Shown: positions 42,193-51,683 of the stretch, one piece after another
Numbering within the stretch: the first letter of the stretch is position 1
Layout: the number at the start of each line of letters is the position of its first letter
DNA from: Methylotenera_A sp031381645
GTDB taxonomy: Bacteria; Pseudomonadota; Gammaproteobacteria; Burkholderiales; Methylophilaceae
Length of the DNA stretch: 64,000 nt
NCBI GenBank assembly: GCA_031381645.1
Contig: JANMYB010000027.1
Coordinates: 50,035-114,034, forward strand
Direction: 5' to 3'
Translations under genes and position numbers: made by a program
The notes under the pieces: generated by a model
What the model saw: only the letters and a program-made list of their open reading frames with translations
Database searches by the model: none
What the model was told of the DNA's origin: nothing

Positions 42193-43938
42193 ATGATTAA
42201 TGGCATCTCCAACATTGCTGGCGCGCAATGGTTAATAAATTTCGAATATCTAAGTAATCTGACGAAATTTGCATTCCGAGAGAATCGACTCTTGTATTTG
42301 AGCGTTGCCATATCAATTTTCTCGGTTTTTCTGGAATTATTGGCTCTTAGCAGTCTATTGCCTTTATTGGAGCTGGTTTCAGACAATAAGTTTTCCGCAG
42401 ATGGCTGGGTTGCTCAGGCTCTAAGTTTTATGGGAATAAAAGCTACGGCAAAAGCATTTCTAGGTGCATTTATAGTGCTATTTGCGGTTCGTATTGTCAC
42501 GCAACTAATTGCACAATCGCTGTCAGTGTATTTGGGTAGGCGAGTAATGGCGCAATTAGGGTATCGTGCATTTGAACAAATTATGCAGACGATATCTGTT
42601 AAGGATCTGGGCGAAAAAAGCATTGGTTATTTTATTAGCTTAGCTGGAGATGAGTCGTTTAGAGCAAGCACGCTAGTGATTTCTATCACACAGTTTATTG
42701 GTACAGCATGTCTTGGAGTCTTTTATTTTATTGCGATTTCTAGGTTTTCACTTGTTACGGCTGGAGTTATTGCTGTATTTCTACTTTGTACATTAATAGC
42801 TTTGGCTGGAGTATTTAGGGCATCACATAGGTTGGGTGGTAGGCAGATTGAAGAGTCTCGAGCAGCATCTTCTATATTCTTAGATTCATTGAATAATTTA
42901 AAGGCAGTAAGAGCACTTTCGGCTGAAAATTATGTTGTTGGATTATACCAATCGATGATATTCCGTTATGCAAAGACTCTTTTTCTAATTGATGAGATGT
43001 CATTACTGTCTCGACTTGTCCCTGTTCTTCTTTTATTGGCAATTTTAGGATTATTTTTGATTTGGAGTGTGATATCAATCGAGAGTTTAGGAATTGCCTT
43101 TATTGTTACTTTGATCGCATATTTAATGCGGTTTTTTCCGGCAGTCGGGCAAGGACTTACCTTGCTAATGAAAATAGTTTCAGATGCAAAAGTGGGCAGA
43201 GACGTTACCCAAGTGATAGGTTTAAAGTGGGGTGCTGATAAATTTAGCATACCAATGGAGAGCTCGGTTGAGCATATTGAGTTTCAAAATGTTTGTTTTT
43301 ATTATGATGAAAAATCAAAAAAAAACATTCTAAACAATGTGAGTTTGTTGTTTAAAAAAGGAATCAGCTATGCTTTAAGCGGTAAATCAGGCCTTGGCAA
43401 ATCTACTTTAATCGATATTTTATTAAAATTTTATTCGCCTACATCAGGCTCAGTTGCTATAAATGGAGAGCCATTAAGCAGGCTTTCTGCTCAAGATGTT
43501 AGAAAGCGCATTGTATTAGTCAGCCAAGAGGCTGCGATATTTGATGATACGGTAATGAACAATATTTGCATGGGTATAGATACGAGCCTTACGGATGTTG
43601 AAACTGCTTGTAAGCAAGCAGGTATTGATGATTTTATTCAAGCCATGCCTGATAAATATGAAACAAGGTTGCAATACCAAGGGAAAAATTTGTCAGGTGG
43701 ACAACGTCAGCGCATTGCAATAGCACGAGCCTTACTTAGAAACCCAGATGTTTTAATACTCGATGAAAGTACTAGTGCGCTAGATAAAGTAACACAAAAA
43801 CAAGTAGTTGAGAATATATTAAGTGAATATTCAAAAAAGATTGTTATTTTTGTAACGCATGATCCTCAAATTATGGGATATGTCGATCAAGTGATTAATT
43901 TAGCCGATATCAATAAACCACAAAAAATAAAATCATGA
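42193..43938 (+). CDS. ABC-type lipid-linked glycan flippase candidate (fused permease-ATPase)
   Basis: A 581-residue half-transporter. An N-terminal membrane domain of about six helices (~35-330) is followed by an ABC ATPase (~350-575). Walker A is GKSGLGKST (~397-405), the signature LSGGQRQR (~501-508) and Walker B VLILDEST (~520-527). Fused ABC half-transporters such as PglK/WlaB flip undecaprenyl-linked oligosaccharides. It is the only flippase candidate in the locus because no Wzx-like protein is seen. A lipid A or peptide role (MsbA-like) is less likely given the neighbours. Confidence 0.85.
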   Translation: MINGISNIAGAQWLINFEYLSNLTKFAFRENRLLYLSVAISIFSVFLELLALSSLLPLLELVSDNKFSADGWVAQALSFMGIKATAKAFLGAFIVLFAVRIVTQLIAQSLSVYLGRRVMAQLGYRAFEQIMQTISVKDLGEKSIGYFISLAGDESFRASTLVISITQFIGTACLGVFYFIAISRFSLVTAGVIAVFLLCTLIALAGVFRASHRLGGRQIEESRAASSIFLDSLNNLKAVRALSAENYVVGLYQSMIFRYAKTLFLIDEMSLLSRLVPVLLLLAILGLFLIWSVISIESLGIAFIVTLIAYLMRFFPAVGQGLTLLMKIVSDAKVGRDVTQVIGLKWGADKFSIPMESSVEHIEFQNVCFYYDEKSKKNILNNVSLLFKKGISYALSGKSGLGKSTLIDILLKFYSPTSGSVAINGEPLSRLSAQDVRKRIVLVSQEAAIFDDTVMNNICMGIDTSLTDVETACKQAGIDDFIQAMPDKYETRLQYQGKNLSGGQRQRIAIARALLRNPDVLILDESTSALDKVTQKQVVENILSEYSKKIVIFVTHDPQIMGYVDQVINLADINKPQKIKS

Positions 43939-44654
43939 AAACTCTTTTAACTAGAGTTGTAAAAAAAATCTTCAGGGTGTCTTGCCGCGTGTATGAAGTT
44001 TTGAGGTTTGGAGAAATATCTTCTCTCGTTTACGCTCAGGAGGGAGAGGATATGGTGCTCAAACGAATTTTTAATAATCAACTTGAAGGTTTTTATGTGG
44101 ATGTTGGCGCCCATCATCCAATGAGGTTTTCAAATACTTATAACTTTTACAAGACAGGTTGGACAGGAATTAATATTGAACCTAACCCTGAATCTTTTAA
44201 TCTATTCGAAAAGTATAGACAGAAAGATATTAACGTTAATTGTGGGGTGGCAAAAAAAAGTGGTACCTTAAAGTATCACATGTTTAATGAGTCTGCGCTA
44301 AATACATTTAACGATGATATTCTAAAAAGTCGCATTCAAACAGCAAATTGTAAACACACCAATACGGTTGATATTAAAGTATCACCCTTTGCTGAAATTC
44401 TAGACAAATTTATGCCCCCCAATAAAAAAATTGACTTTTTGACGATAGATGTTGAAGGGCTAGATTTAGAGGTTTTACAATCTAACGATTGGATAAAGTT
44501 TAGGCCTAAATGGGTTTTGGTTGAGCAACTTAATTTAGCTGATATTGAGAATCTAGATTTTGAAATTCATCGATATATGAAATCGCTCAACTATGCATTG
44601 TTCGCAAAAACATACAATACCCTTTTTTATAAAGAGCGAGCTACTTCTAAATGA
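43935..44654 (+). CDS. FkbM-family methyltransferase
   Basis: A 239-residue FkbM-type methyltransferase. FYVDVGAHHPMRFSNTYNFY (~52-71) binds SAM and the INIEPNPESFNLFEKYR segment follows. DFLTIDVEGLDLEVLQSNDW (~172-191) is the second hallmark. These enzymes O-methylate sugars in glycan clusters. It overlaps both the ABC gene and the next glycosyltransferase gene by four bases. Confidence 0.87.
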   Translation: MKTLLTRVVKKIFRVSCRVYEVLRFGEISSLVYAQEGEDMVLKRIFNNQLEGFYVDVGAHHPMRFSNTYNFYKTGWTGINIEPNPESFNLFEKYRQKDINVNCGVAKKSGTLKYHMFNESALNTFNDDILKSRIQTANCKHTNTVDIKVSPFAEILDKFMPPNKKIDFLTIDVEGLDLEVLQSNDWIKFRPKWVLVEQLNLADIENLDFEIHRYMKSLNYALFAKTYNTLFYKERATSK

Positions 44655-45598
44655 TTTACGCACCAATAGCTTTGTTTGTTTATAATCGGCCAATTCATAC
44701 GCGTCAAACGATAGAGGCTTTGCAGAAAAATACTTTGGCAAGTCAAAGTGATCTTATTATTTTTTCTGATGCGGCTAAGTCTGAAGCACAAGCCGAGACT
44801 GTGAACAAGGTGCGTCAATATATTCATCAAATAGGGGGATTTAAATCGGTTGCCATTATCGAACGGGAAGCAAATTTTGGGTTGGCGAAATCTATTATTG
44901 AAGGCGTGACTTGGATAGTGAATAAGCACGGCCGAATTATTGTTCTTGAAGATGATTTAATTACTTCGCCATATTTTTTAGATTATATGAATACATCGCT
45001 AGATGTTTACCAAGCTGAAGAAAAGGTTATGCATATTTCTGGCTATATGTTTCCCATTAAACCCCCTGAGAAACTGCCTGCAACTTTTTTTTATCGGGCA
45101 TCGACTTGTTGGGGCTGGGGAACATGGAAAAGAGCTTGGGATGGTTTTCAATTAGACCCAAAAATTTTGCTTGAAAATATTCAATCGCGCAAGTTGGAAT
45201 ACGAGTTCAATGTTCACAACACTATGGAGTTTATTTCAATGCTCAAAGCTCAATCTGAGGAACTTATAGATTCATGGGCTATTCGTTGGTATGCGAATAT
45301 ATTTCTGAAAAGTGGTCTTTGTTTGCACCCCGCAATATCATTAGTAAATAATGTCGGCCATGATGGGTCAGGTGTACATTGTGGTTCAAACGTAGCTTAT
45401 GCAGTAGATGTAGTGAATGTTAGACCAATAAAGATAGATAAGTTACATGAGGTTGATGAGTCAGTAGCAGGACTTAAAGCAATTAAAAATTTTAATCTGT
45501 CGCTTAAACCCGCATTTCATCTTAGAGTGCTTTGGGGGTTGTCACGTAGATTTAAGAAGTTATGGGATTATAAAATGAGAAGGATAGTGAATGAATAA
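44651..45598 (+). CDS. Putative GT-A type glycosyltransferase
   Basis: A 315-residue protein with the GT-A fold pattern. The start APIALFVYNRPIHTRQTIEAL is followed by IFSDAAKSE and the metal-binding acidic VLEDDLITSPYFLDYMN (~97-113). A cysteine/tryptophan-rich ASTCWGWGTWKRAWDGF (~149-165) follows. This pattern is common in EPS glycosyltransferases with similarity to N-acetylglucosaminyltransferase I; donor and acceptor are unknown. Overlaps fkbM-type and next methyltransferase genes. Confidence 0.75.
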   Translation: MIYAPIALFVYNRPIHTRQTIEALQKNTLASQSDLIIFSDAAKSEAQAETVNKVRQYIHQIGGFKSVAIIEREANFGLAKSIIEGVTWIVNKHGRIIVLEDDLITSPYFLDYMNTSLDVYQAEEKVMHISGYMFPIKPPEKLPATFFYRASTCWGWGTWKRAWDGFQLDPKILLENIQSRKLEYEFNVHNTMEFISMLKAQSEELIDSWAIRWYANIFLKSGLCLHPAISLVNNVGHDGSGVHCGSNVAYAVDVVNVRPIKIDKLHEVDESVAGLKAIKNFNLSLKPAFHLRVLWGLSRRFKKLWDYKMRRIVNE

Positions 45599-46544
45599 TG
45601 AATTTCCCGTATGTCCATTATGTGCAAGTTTAGAAGTGAAAAGTCAAGAAAGCATAAAGGTTAACGATATCGATGCCCTATATCGTAGAGAGGCAGGGTT
45701 TTCTGTAAAGTCCAACTTTAGAGATCTGCAAGCTGTAGATCTTTGTAGTTGCGCAAAATGTGATTTGCAATATTTTTCCCCTATGGTTTCTGGTACACAA
45801 GAGTTTTACGAAAATCTTCAGAAGTTTGATTGGTATTATTTTGATGATAAACCTGAGTTTAATTTTGCCTTACAATATATTAAAAATGGCGACGATGTTC
45901 TAGAAATTGGTTCTGGTAAGGGCGCATTTGCAAAAAAAATACCATCAAATAAATACACTGGTTTAGAGTATAGCCAGCAAGCGATACGATTTGCCCAAAA
46001 GAACGGTGTTCGTCTTTTAGCACAGTCGATTGAGAGTTACGCGAAAGACAATATAAATAAGCATGATGTTGTATGTAGCTTTCAAGTACTTGAACATGTA
46101 GGCAATATTAATGGTTTTTTGAGTAATTCTGTATCTTGTCTTAAGCCTGGTGGGCTGATGATAATTTCTGTTCCTGCTGCAGATTCTTTTAGCCGATATG
46201 TGCGTAACTTCTGTTTAGATATGCCACCCCACCATTTAACACGCTGGACTGATCTTGCAATAACTAATGCGGCAAAGCAATATGATTTAGAGCTGGTGAC
46301 GATTCATCATGAAACCCTTCAAGACGCCCATAAAACGTTCTACGCGACAACTATATATACAAATATTTTTTCTAGTCTTTTCAGGAAAGCTTATAGCACT
46401 ATAGACTTAAGCTTTTCATCAAGACTCATAGGAAAATTAAGCAGTATTTTTGGCAAGTTTTTCAGTAGAGGGTTGGTTAGTGAAGATCTTTTACCACGAG
46501 GATTGTCACTGGTTGCAGTGTACCGAAAACCCAACAATGGATAA
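45591..46544 (+). CDS. Zinc-ribbon plus class I methyltransferase (second)
   Basis: A 317-residue protein. CPLCASLE at the N-terminus and CSCAKCDLQYFSPM (~52-65) suggest a zinc ribbon. The SAM-binding core has VLEIGSGKGAFAKKIP (~103-118), and CSFQVLEHVGNINGFL and LKPGGLMIISVPA follow. It belongs to the Methyltransf_23 type. An eight-base overlap with the upstream gene indicates co-translation. The target sugar is unknown. Confidence 0.8.
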   Translation: MNNEFPVCPLCASLEVKSQESIKVNDIDALYRREAGFSVKSNFRDLQAVDLCSCAKCDLQYFSPMVSGTQEFYENLQKFDWYYFDDKPEFNFALQYIKNGDDVLEIGSGKGAFAKKIPSNKYTGLEYSQQAIRFAQKNGVRLLAQSIESYAKDNINKHDVVCSFQVLEHVGNINGFLSNSVSCLKPGGLMIISVPAADSFSRYVRNFCLDMPPHHLTRWTDLAITNAAKQYDLELVTIHHETLQDAHKTFYATTIYTNIFSSLFRKAYSTIDLSFSSRLIGKLSSIFGKFFSRGLVSEDLLPRGLSLVAVYRKPNNG

Positions 46545-46553
46545 TTTTTTGTC

Positions 46554-47387
46554 ATGAAGCTACTAAACCTTGGATGCGGTGTAAATTACCATCCTTTATG
46601 GATTAATATTGATTTTGTTTCAACTGGGTCAGAGGTCATGGCTCATAACCTGTTGTCTGGGATACCTTTCTCAGATCATTCATTTGATGTGGTATATCAT
46701 TCACATGTATTGGAACATTTTTCAAGGGAAGATGCTCAGGATTTTATTGCTGAATGTTATAGGGTATTAAAGCCTGGTGGATTGTTGAGGGTTGTAGTTC
46801 CAGATCTAGAAGGGATCGTAAAATGTTATTTGAGTAAATTAGAAGAATGCTTTACAAATAAATCAAGCGCTAAAGATGACTATGATTGGATCATGCTTGA
46901 ATTTTATGACCAGACTGTCAGAAGTTTTTCAGGCGGGGAAATGGCGGAATTTATAGACAGTCTTGATGTGGCGAATCGGAGTTTTGTATTATCTAGAATC
47001 GGTCTTGAGGCCGAGAAGTTTTGGAAGCCCAAGCAGACATTATCTAGTTGGTGCCGAATAACTGCTTTGGTAAAAAGAACTTCTTGGGGGACGCTTCTTA
47101 AACTCACTAGGGAAAAGTTGGCTGGTTGGCTGGTATATTTAATTGCTGGAAAAGCGACTTATATGAGTTTTAAAATTGGTATTTTCAGAAGCAGCGGCGA
47201 GGTGCATCAGTGGATGTATGATCGCTATTCTCTCAAACGTCTATTGGAACAAGCTGGTTTTACTAACGTAAAAATCTGCGCGGCAAATGAAAGTTGTATT
47301 CCAGAGTTTGGGAAGTATTCACTCGACGTTTTGAATGGTGTGGTAAGAAAACCAGATTCTTTGTTTGTTGAGGCATCTAGACCATGA
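46554..47387 (+). CDS. Class I SAM-dependent methyltransferase
   Basis: A 277-residue methyltransferase without zinc ribbon. LLNLGCGVNYHPLWINIDF at the very N-terminus is the SAM site. VVYHSHVLEHFSREDAQDF (~45-63) and LKPGGLLRVVVPDLEG (~71-86) are the conserved later motifs. The C-terminal half is divergent. Probably modifies a sugar in the locus glycan. It overlaps the following GT4 gene by four bases. Confidence 0.78.
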   Translation: MKLLNLGCGVNYHPLWINIDFVSTGSEVMAHNLLSGIPFSDHSFDVVYHSHVLEHFSREDAQDFIAECYRVLKPGGLLRVVVPDLEGIVKCYLSKLEECFTNKSSAKDDYDWIMLEFYDQTVRSFSGGEMAEFIDSLDVANRSFVLSRIGLEAEKFWKPKQTLSSWCRITALVKRTSWGTLLKLTREKLAGWLVYLIAGKATYMSFKIGIFRSSGEVHQWMYDRYSLKRLLEQAGFTNVKICAANESCIPEFGKYSLDVLNGVVRKPDSLFVEASRP

Positions 47388-48628
47388 ATCTGCTAATGCT
47401 CAACACATATGACAATCTTGGCGGTGCGGCAATAGCTACTTATCGACTGCATCGTGGTCTGCGTTTAATAGGCATCAATTCACATATGCTGGTGCAAAGT
47501 AAGAAAGTCGATGATCCAAATGTTATTGGCCAAACCACCAAGCGTGGAAAGATCATTTCTATTATTCGGCCATATTTGGATGGGGTTTTAACTCATCTTT
47601 ATCGTAATCGTCAGAAAATACCATTCTCGTCTGCTTGGCTTCCTGATGGTTTGTTGTCCAAAGTAGCGAAACTTAATCCGGATATTGTGCATTTGTTTTG
47701 GGTGAGTGGTGGTTTTCTTAGAATTGAAACGTTAAAAAAAATTAAACAGCCAATTGTTTGGACACTACACGACATGTGGCCATTTACTGGCGGATGTCAC
47801 TATGATGACGAGTGCGGAAGGTTTCAGCAGTCTTGTGGTAATTGTCCTGTATTGCAGTCAGAAAAGGAAAAAGATTTATCACGACGTGTGTGGATGCGTA
47901 AGCAAAAGTCTTGGGAGGGTGTGCCGATAGTTGTGGTCGCTACAAGCCACTGGCTAGCGGACATGGCGCGTTCAAGTTCATTATTTAGAAATCAGCGGAT
48001 TGAGGTGATACCTAATGGTATAGATACAGAGACCTATAAGCCTATAAATAAAGAAGTGGCGCGTGCTACCTGCAACTTGCCGCAAGATAAACACCTTATA
48101 CTTTTTTCGGCATTCAGTGCTATTTCGGACAAGCGTAAAGGTAACCAGTTTCTTGTGCAGGCATTGGAAATAATGTCGCAAGCTGGATGGGGGTCTAGGA
48201 TTGAACTGGTAATTATTGGTGCATCAAGGCCAGAAAATCCATCAGATATGGGGATGAAGGTTCATTATATGGGGCATTTGCATGATGAAATAAGCCAAGT
48301 ATTGCTTTATTCTGCAGCTGATGTCGTGGTTGCTCCTTCCATGCAGGAGAATTTATCTAATACTGTTATGGAGTCTCTTGCTTGCGCCACGCCCGTTGTT
48401 GCATTTAACATTGGAGGCATGCCAGATATGATTGATCATCAAATAAATGGCTATTTAGCAACTCCATTTGAACCTAGTGATCTTGCCAATGGAGTAAAGT
48501 GGGTACTGGAAAACAAGAGTCGTTACGACAGGCTTTCGCAGCGTGCGCGTCAAACAGTTGAGGAGCGCTATGCTTTGAAAAAGGTTGCCAATCGTTATTT
48601 GGCACTTTATCAGAGTATTCTCACATGA
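47384..48628 (+). CDS. Family 4 (GT-B) glycosyltransferase
   Basis: A 414-residue GT4. The N-terminal domain opens MNLLMLNTYDNLGGAAIATY and contains TLHDMWPFTGGCHYDDEC with a cysteine cluster to CGNCP, as in WcaC-like transferases. The C-terminal domain has VIPNGIDTETYKP (~208-220) and the donor-site VVAPSMQENLSNTVMESLAC (~316-335). Likely adds a hexose or deoxyhexose to the lipid-linked oligosaccharide. The sugar specificity cannot be read from sequence. Confidence 0.88.
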   Translation: MNLLMLNTYDNLGGAAIATYRLHRGLRLIGINSHMLVQSKKVDDPNVIGQTTKRGKIISIIRPYLDGVLTHLYRNRQKIPFSSAWLPDGLLSKVAKLNPDIVHLFWVSGGFLRIETLKKIKQPIVWTLHDMWPFTGGCHYDDECGRFQQSCGNCPVLQSEKEKDLSRRVWMRKQKSWEGVPIVVVATSHWLADMARSSSLFRNQRIEVIPNGIDTETYKPINKEVARATCNLPQDKHLILFSAFSAISDKRKGNQFLVQALEIMSQAGWGSRIELVIIGASRPENPSDMGMKVHYMGHLHDEISQVLLYSAADVVVAPSMQENLSNTVMESLACATPVVAFNIGGMPDMIDHQINGYLATPFEPSDLANGVKWVLENKSRYDRLSQRARQTVEERYALKKVANRYLALYQSILT

Positions 48629-48659
48629 TTTTCTGTATTTTAGATAGATTTATGTAACT

Positions 48660-49349
48660 ATGATCATTGGCTCTGGTTTGCTGGCACATGCTTTTTCACG
48701 CGATTTTTTGCAACGCGAAGATGTGTGCATTTATGCAGCGGGTGTTTCCAATTCAAGCTGTGCAGATATGGGCGAATTTGCACGTGAAAGTAAGCGCTTA
48801 GAGGCTGCATTGCAGCAAGCCTTGCATGCTGATACGTTTGTATATTTTGGCACTTGCAGCGTCTCCGACCCTGAAGTTTCAAACACTCCATATGTTCAAC
48901 ACAAATTGGCGATGGAGCAGATGGCTCGTGAACATCATGGAAATTTAATCCTGCGCTTGCCACAAGTCGCAGGAAAAACACCGAACCCACACACCTTGTT
49001 AAACTTTTTGTATGCACGCATTTCGCGTAGTGAATCTTTCAATCTTTGGAGACATGCCAAGCGCAATATTATTGATGTTGATGATGTTGCAGCTATTGCT
49101 TATCAACTAATAGCGAATAATTCAGCTCGAAACCTCACATATAACATTGCTAATTCAATTAATTATCTTATGGCTGAAATCGTCAGTACAATAGAGTCTG
49201 TTGTCGGGAAGCGCGCAATATATGAAATTGTGGAGAGAGGCTCAGAATACCTCATAGATACTAGCTCCACATTCCATGTGTTGGAAGATGCCGGCACTAG
49301 GTTTGGAAATGACTATTTGGGTAAAACTATAGCTAAATATTATAAATAA
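48660..49349 (+). CDS. Short NAD(P)-binding sugar epimerase/dehydratase-like protein
   Basis: A 229-residue SDR-type protein. It starts MIIGSGLLAHAFSRDF, an abbreviated Gly-rich cofactor loop. VYFGTCSVSDPE holds a possible catalytic serine, and YVQHKLAMEQMA (~82-93) a Y-x3-K pair. NIIDVDDVAAIAYQLIAN matches the domain found late in epimerases. It is shorter than typical (~300). In-frame stops upstream rule out a longer N-terminus, so it is a compact form or a reduced protein. The substrate is unknown. Confidence 0.7.
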   Translation: MIIGSGLLAHAFSRDFLQREDVCIYAAGVSNSSCADMGEFARESKRLEAALQQALHADTFVYFGTCSVSDPEVSNTPYVQHKLAMEQMAREHHGNLILRLPQVAGKTPNPHTLLNFLYARISRSESFNLWRHAKRNIIDVDDVAAIAYQLIANNSARNLTYNIANSINYLMAEIVSTIESVVGKRAIYEIVERGSEYLIDTSSTFHVLEDAGTRFGNDYLGKTIAKYYK

Positions 49350-49373
49350 CCATCTTTGAAACGGCTGTGCAGT

Positions 49374-50195
49374 ATGAATTGTAAGCTCTGTAAAATTGAG
49401 ACTAAAAAGAAATACACACTATATGGCGCCAGAGCTGGGTTAAGTATAGTCGTAAACTTTTGTAAAGTATGCTCTTCTCATTTTTGCGAAGCGGTTGATT
49501 ACGACTATGAGGCTATAGGCGAAGATATCATCAGATATTATGAAAATAGCCAAGAGTATATTGAGGCGCGCCAATATAAAATATTTAATTTTATACAAGA
49601 TAATTTTTTCACAAAGCCAGGTGTTTTACTCGATATAGGTTCAGGAATTGGATACTCATTAAAAATAGCTCAAACACTAGGTTGGCAAGCCACTGGCGTG
49701 GAGCCTAGTGTTATTCTCGAAGAGTATTCTCGAAGCGTATTAAAATTAAATACAATTAATGGCTATTTATCAAAAGATACCATAGCAACAATTCAGTCTA
49801 AACTACCATTTGGTTTCGCAGATTACATTTTAATAGATAATGTATTAGAGCACATTCCAGAACCTTTTGAGTTTTTTCAGCATGCCTTGAGCCTGCTTAA
49901 GCCGGGAGGATTGCTATTAGTTGTAATTCCACCTGTAGACTGGTTCAGATTGGTTTTGGCTTCTATTCCTTTAATCCGCAAAAATTCCACTTCGGCACAA
50001 ATAAATCTTTTTTACGATCCTGAGCAGCATGTGAACTATTTTTCACGAAAAGCGATTGGGGTTTTGACTGAAAAAGTTGGCGGATGCAAATTGACCGATT
50101 ATCGGTTTCATCATTCCAGATTACTTAATGGATGGGCGGCTCGGCTTTTGAGATTTGAAACTGGATATTATTTTATTGTAAAAGATGCTTCCTAA
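49374..50195 (+). CDS. Zinc-ribbon plus class I methyltransferase (third)
   Basis: A 273-residue protein. The N-terminal MNCKLCKIETKK and FCKVCSSHFCE cysteines make a probable zinc ribbon. The SAM site is LLDIGSGIGYSLKIAQTLG (~83-101) followed by WQATGVEPS. LIDNVLEHIPEPFEFFQ and LKPGGLLLVVIPP complete the pattern. ATG at 49374 is preferred because it begins the ribbon directly; a TTG at 49356 is longer. Resembles the proteins at 41167 and 45591 in domain order. Confidence 0.8.
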   Translation: MNCKLCKIETKKKYTLYGARAGLSIVVNFCKVCSSHFCEAVDYDYEAIGEDIIRYYENSQEYIEARQYKIFNFIQDNFFTKPGVLLDIGSGIGYSLKIAQTLGWQATGVEPSVILEEYSRSVLKLNTINGYLSKDTIATIQSKLPFGFADYILIDNVLEHIPEPFEFFQHALSLLKPGGLLLVVIPPVDWFRLVLASIPLIRKNSTSAQINLFYDPEQHVNYFSRKAIGVLTEKVGGCKLTDYRFHHSRLLNGWAARLLRFETGYYFIVKDAS

Positions 50196-50201
50196 CTTCA
50201 C

Positions 50202-50918
50202 ATGACTAAACCATGCAAGAAACTTTCTGTTATTACGGTTACTTTAAATGCAGTTGATGGCTTGGCTAGCACGTTGCAAAGTGTTAATAGCCAGAAACGC
50301 AGGGGTGAAATAGAGTTTGTCGTGATAGATGGATTCTCTATGGATGGATCATTAGAACTCTTAGATATCAATCGCAATGAGATTGATTCATTGGTTTCAT
50401 CAAAAGATCGTGGAGTTTATGACGCAATGAATAAAGGCGTAAAACAATCTACAGGTGATTGGCTGTATTTCTTGAATGCTGGAGATAAGTTTGTAAATGA
50501 AGATTCACTTTCATTTATATTAGATGCGATGGATGATAGTGATGTGCTTTATTCCGATGTGTTGGTAGATAAAAGTAGCGGGATTTACACGTTTGAAACA
50601 TCATTCGATAAGTGTAAGTTGAATCATCAAGGCTTTATTTACCGCAGAGAATTACACGAACGTTTTGGGCCATATGCTGTTATTAAAGGCTTCACTGCGG
50701 CAGATTACTTTTTCTTTCTACAATTGGATGGCTTAAAAGTAAAAAAACTAATTAAACCGATAGCTATATTTCAGCTGGGTGGTTTAAGTTCTAGTGTGAA
50801 TGCAGTTCGTCAGAAGTATTGCCTTGATTTTCTGTCTGGGAAAATTGGAGCACTAAGCCTAGCTGCGAGGCTGGTGATTTATCCATACTACCGTACGTTA
50901 AGAAAAATTATTGGTTAG
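50202..50918 (+). CDS. Family 2 glycosyltransferase (WcaE-like)
   Basis: A 238-residue GT2. KLSVITVTLNAVDGLASTLQ (~8-27), VIDGFSMDGSLELL (nucleotide-sugar site) and SSKDRGVYDAMNKGVKQSTG with FLNAGDKFVNED (DxD-equivalent) are the key blocks. LNHQGFIYRRELHERFG marks the acceptor side. It is a close relative in pattern of the GT2 at 51680. Probably extends the repeat unit. Confidence 0.85.
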   Translation: MTKPCKKLSVITVTLNAVDGLASTLQSVNSQKRRGEIEFVVIDGFSMDGSLELLDINRNEIDSLVSSKDRGVYDAMNKGVKQSTGDWLYFLNAGDKFVNEDSLSFILDAMDDSDVLYSDVLVDKSSGIYTFETSFDKCKLNHQGFIYRRELHERFGPYAVIKGFTAADYFFFLQLDGLKVKKLIKPIAIFQLGGLSSSVNAVRQKYCLDFLSGKIGALSLAARLVIYPYYRTLRKIIG

Positions 50919-50924
50919 CACTTA

Positions 50925-51683
50925 ATGAGTAAAACCTGCAATGTTTCTGTTTGTATGACCGTTTACAACGGTGAGAAGTACGTGCGTCAGCAAATTGAAT
51001 CAGTGCTTAGTGAACTACAGCTTGATGATGAGTTGTTGATTTATGACGATTTATCAACGGATACTACAGTTAAAGTGATTGAGGAGTTCGGGCTTGATAA
51101 ACGGGTTAAGTTTAGAAAAAATGCGACCAAACTAGGTATCTTAAAGAATTTTGAACGTGTGCTTCAAGAGGCTCAAGGCGATTATATTTTTCTTTGTGAT
51201 CAAGATGATGTTTGGCTTCCAGGCAAAGTAAAAGTATGTGTTAATGCACTAAAAAAACATACGTTAATAGTTACTGACTGTATTGTGGTTGATCAAAATC
51301 TAGATGTAATATCCCCATCATTTTTTGAATTACGACATTCAGGTGCGGGCGTTCTGAAAAATATATGGAAAAACTCTTATTTAGGCTGCTGTATGGCATT
51401 TCGCAAGGAGTTGCTTGATTGTAGCTTGCCCATGCCTACGAAAATGCCAATGCATGATATGTGGCTAGGTTTAGTCGCTGAAGCCAATGGAAGTGTTTTA
51501 TTCATAAATGAAACCCTTTCTTTGTATCGTCGCCATGAGTCTTCAGCATCACCTACCGCTGGAGTAAGTAATTTTGGTGTTTTTAAGCAAATTAAAGTAC
51601 GATTAATTTTAATCTGGTGTTTGGCATGTCGCATGTTGAAGATTAAGTTTGGTGGTTTTGGTAAAAAGGTGACTTCGCTTTGA
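50925..51683 (+). CDS. Family 2 glycosyltransferase (rhamnosyltransferase-like)
   Basis: A 252-residue GT2. NVSVCMTVYNGEKYVRQQIE (~5-24), LIYDDLSTDTTVKVIEEFG and FLCDQDDVWLPGKV (~93-106) are typical of the rhamnosyl/alpha-L-sugar branch. MPMHDMWLGLVAEANG (~171-186) and LYRRHESSAS lie in the acceptor part. It overlaps the next GT by four bases. 6-Deoxysugar donors (GDP-fucose, present in the locus) are plausible. Confidence 0.85.
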   Translation: MSKTCNVSVCMTVYNGEKYVRQQIESVLSELQLDDELLIYDDLSTDTTVKVIEEFGLDKRVKFRKNATKLGILKNFERVLQEAQGDYIFLCDQDDVWLPGKVKVCVNALKKHTLIVTDCIVVDQNLDVISPSFFELRHSGAGVLKNIWKNSYLGCCMAFRKELLDCSLPMPTKMPMHDMWLGLVAEANGSVLFINETLSLYRRHESSASPTAGVSNFGVFKQIKVRLILIWCLACRMLKIKFGGFGKKVTSL

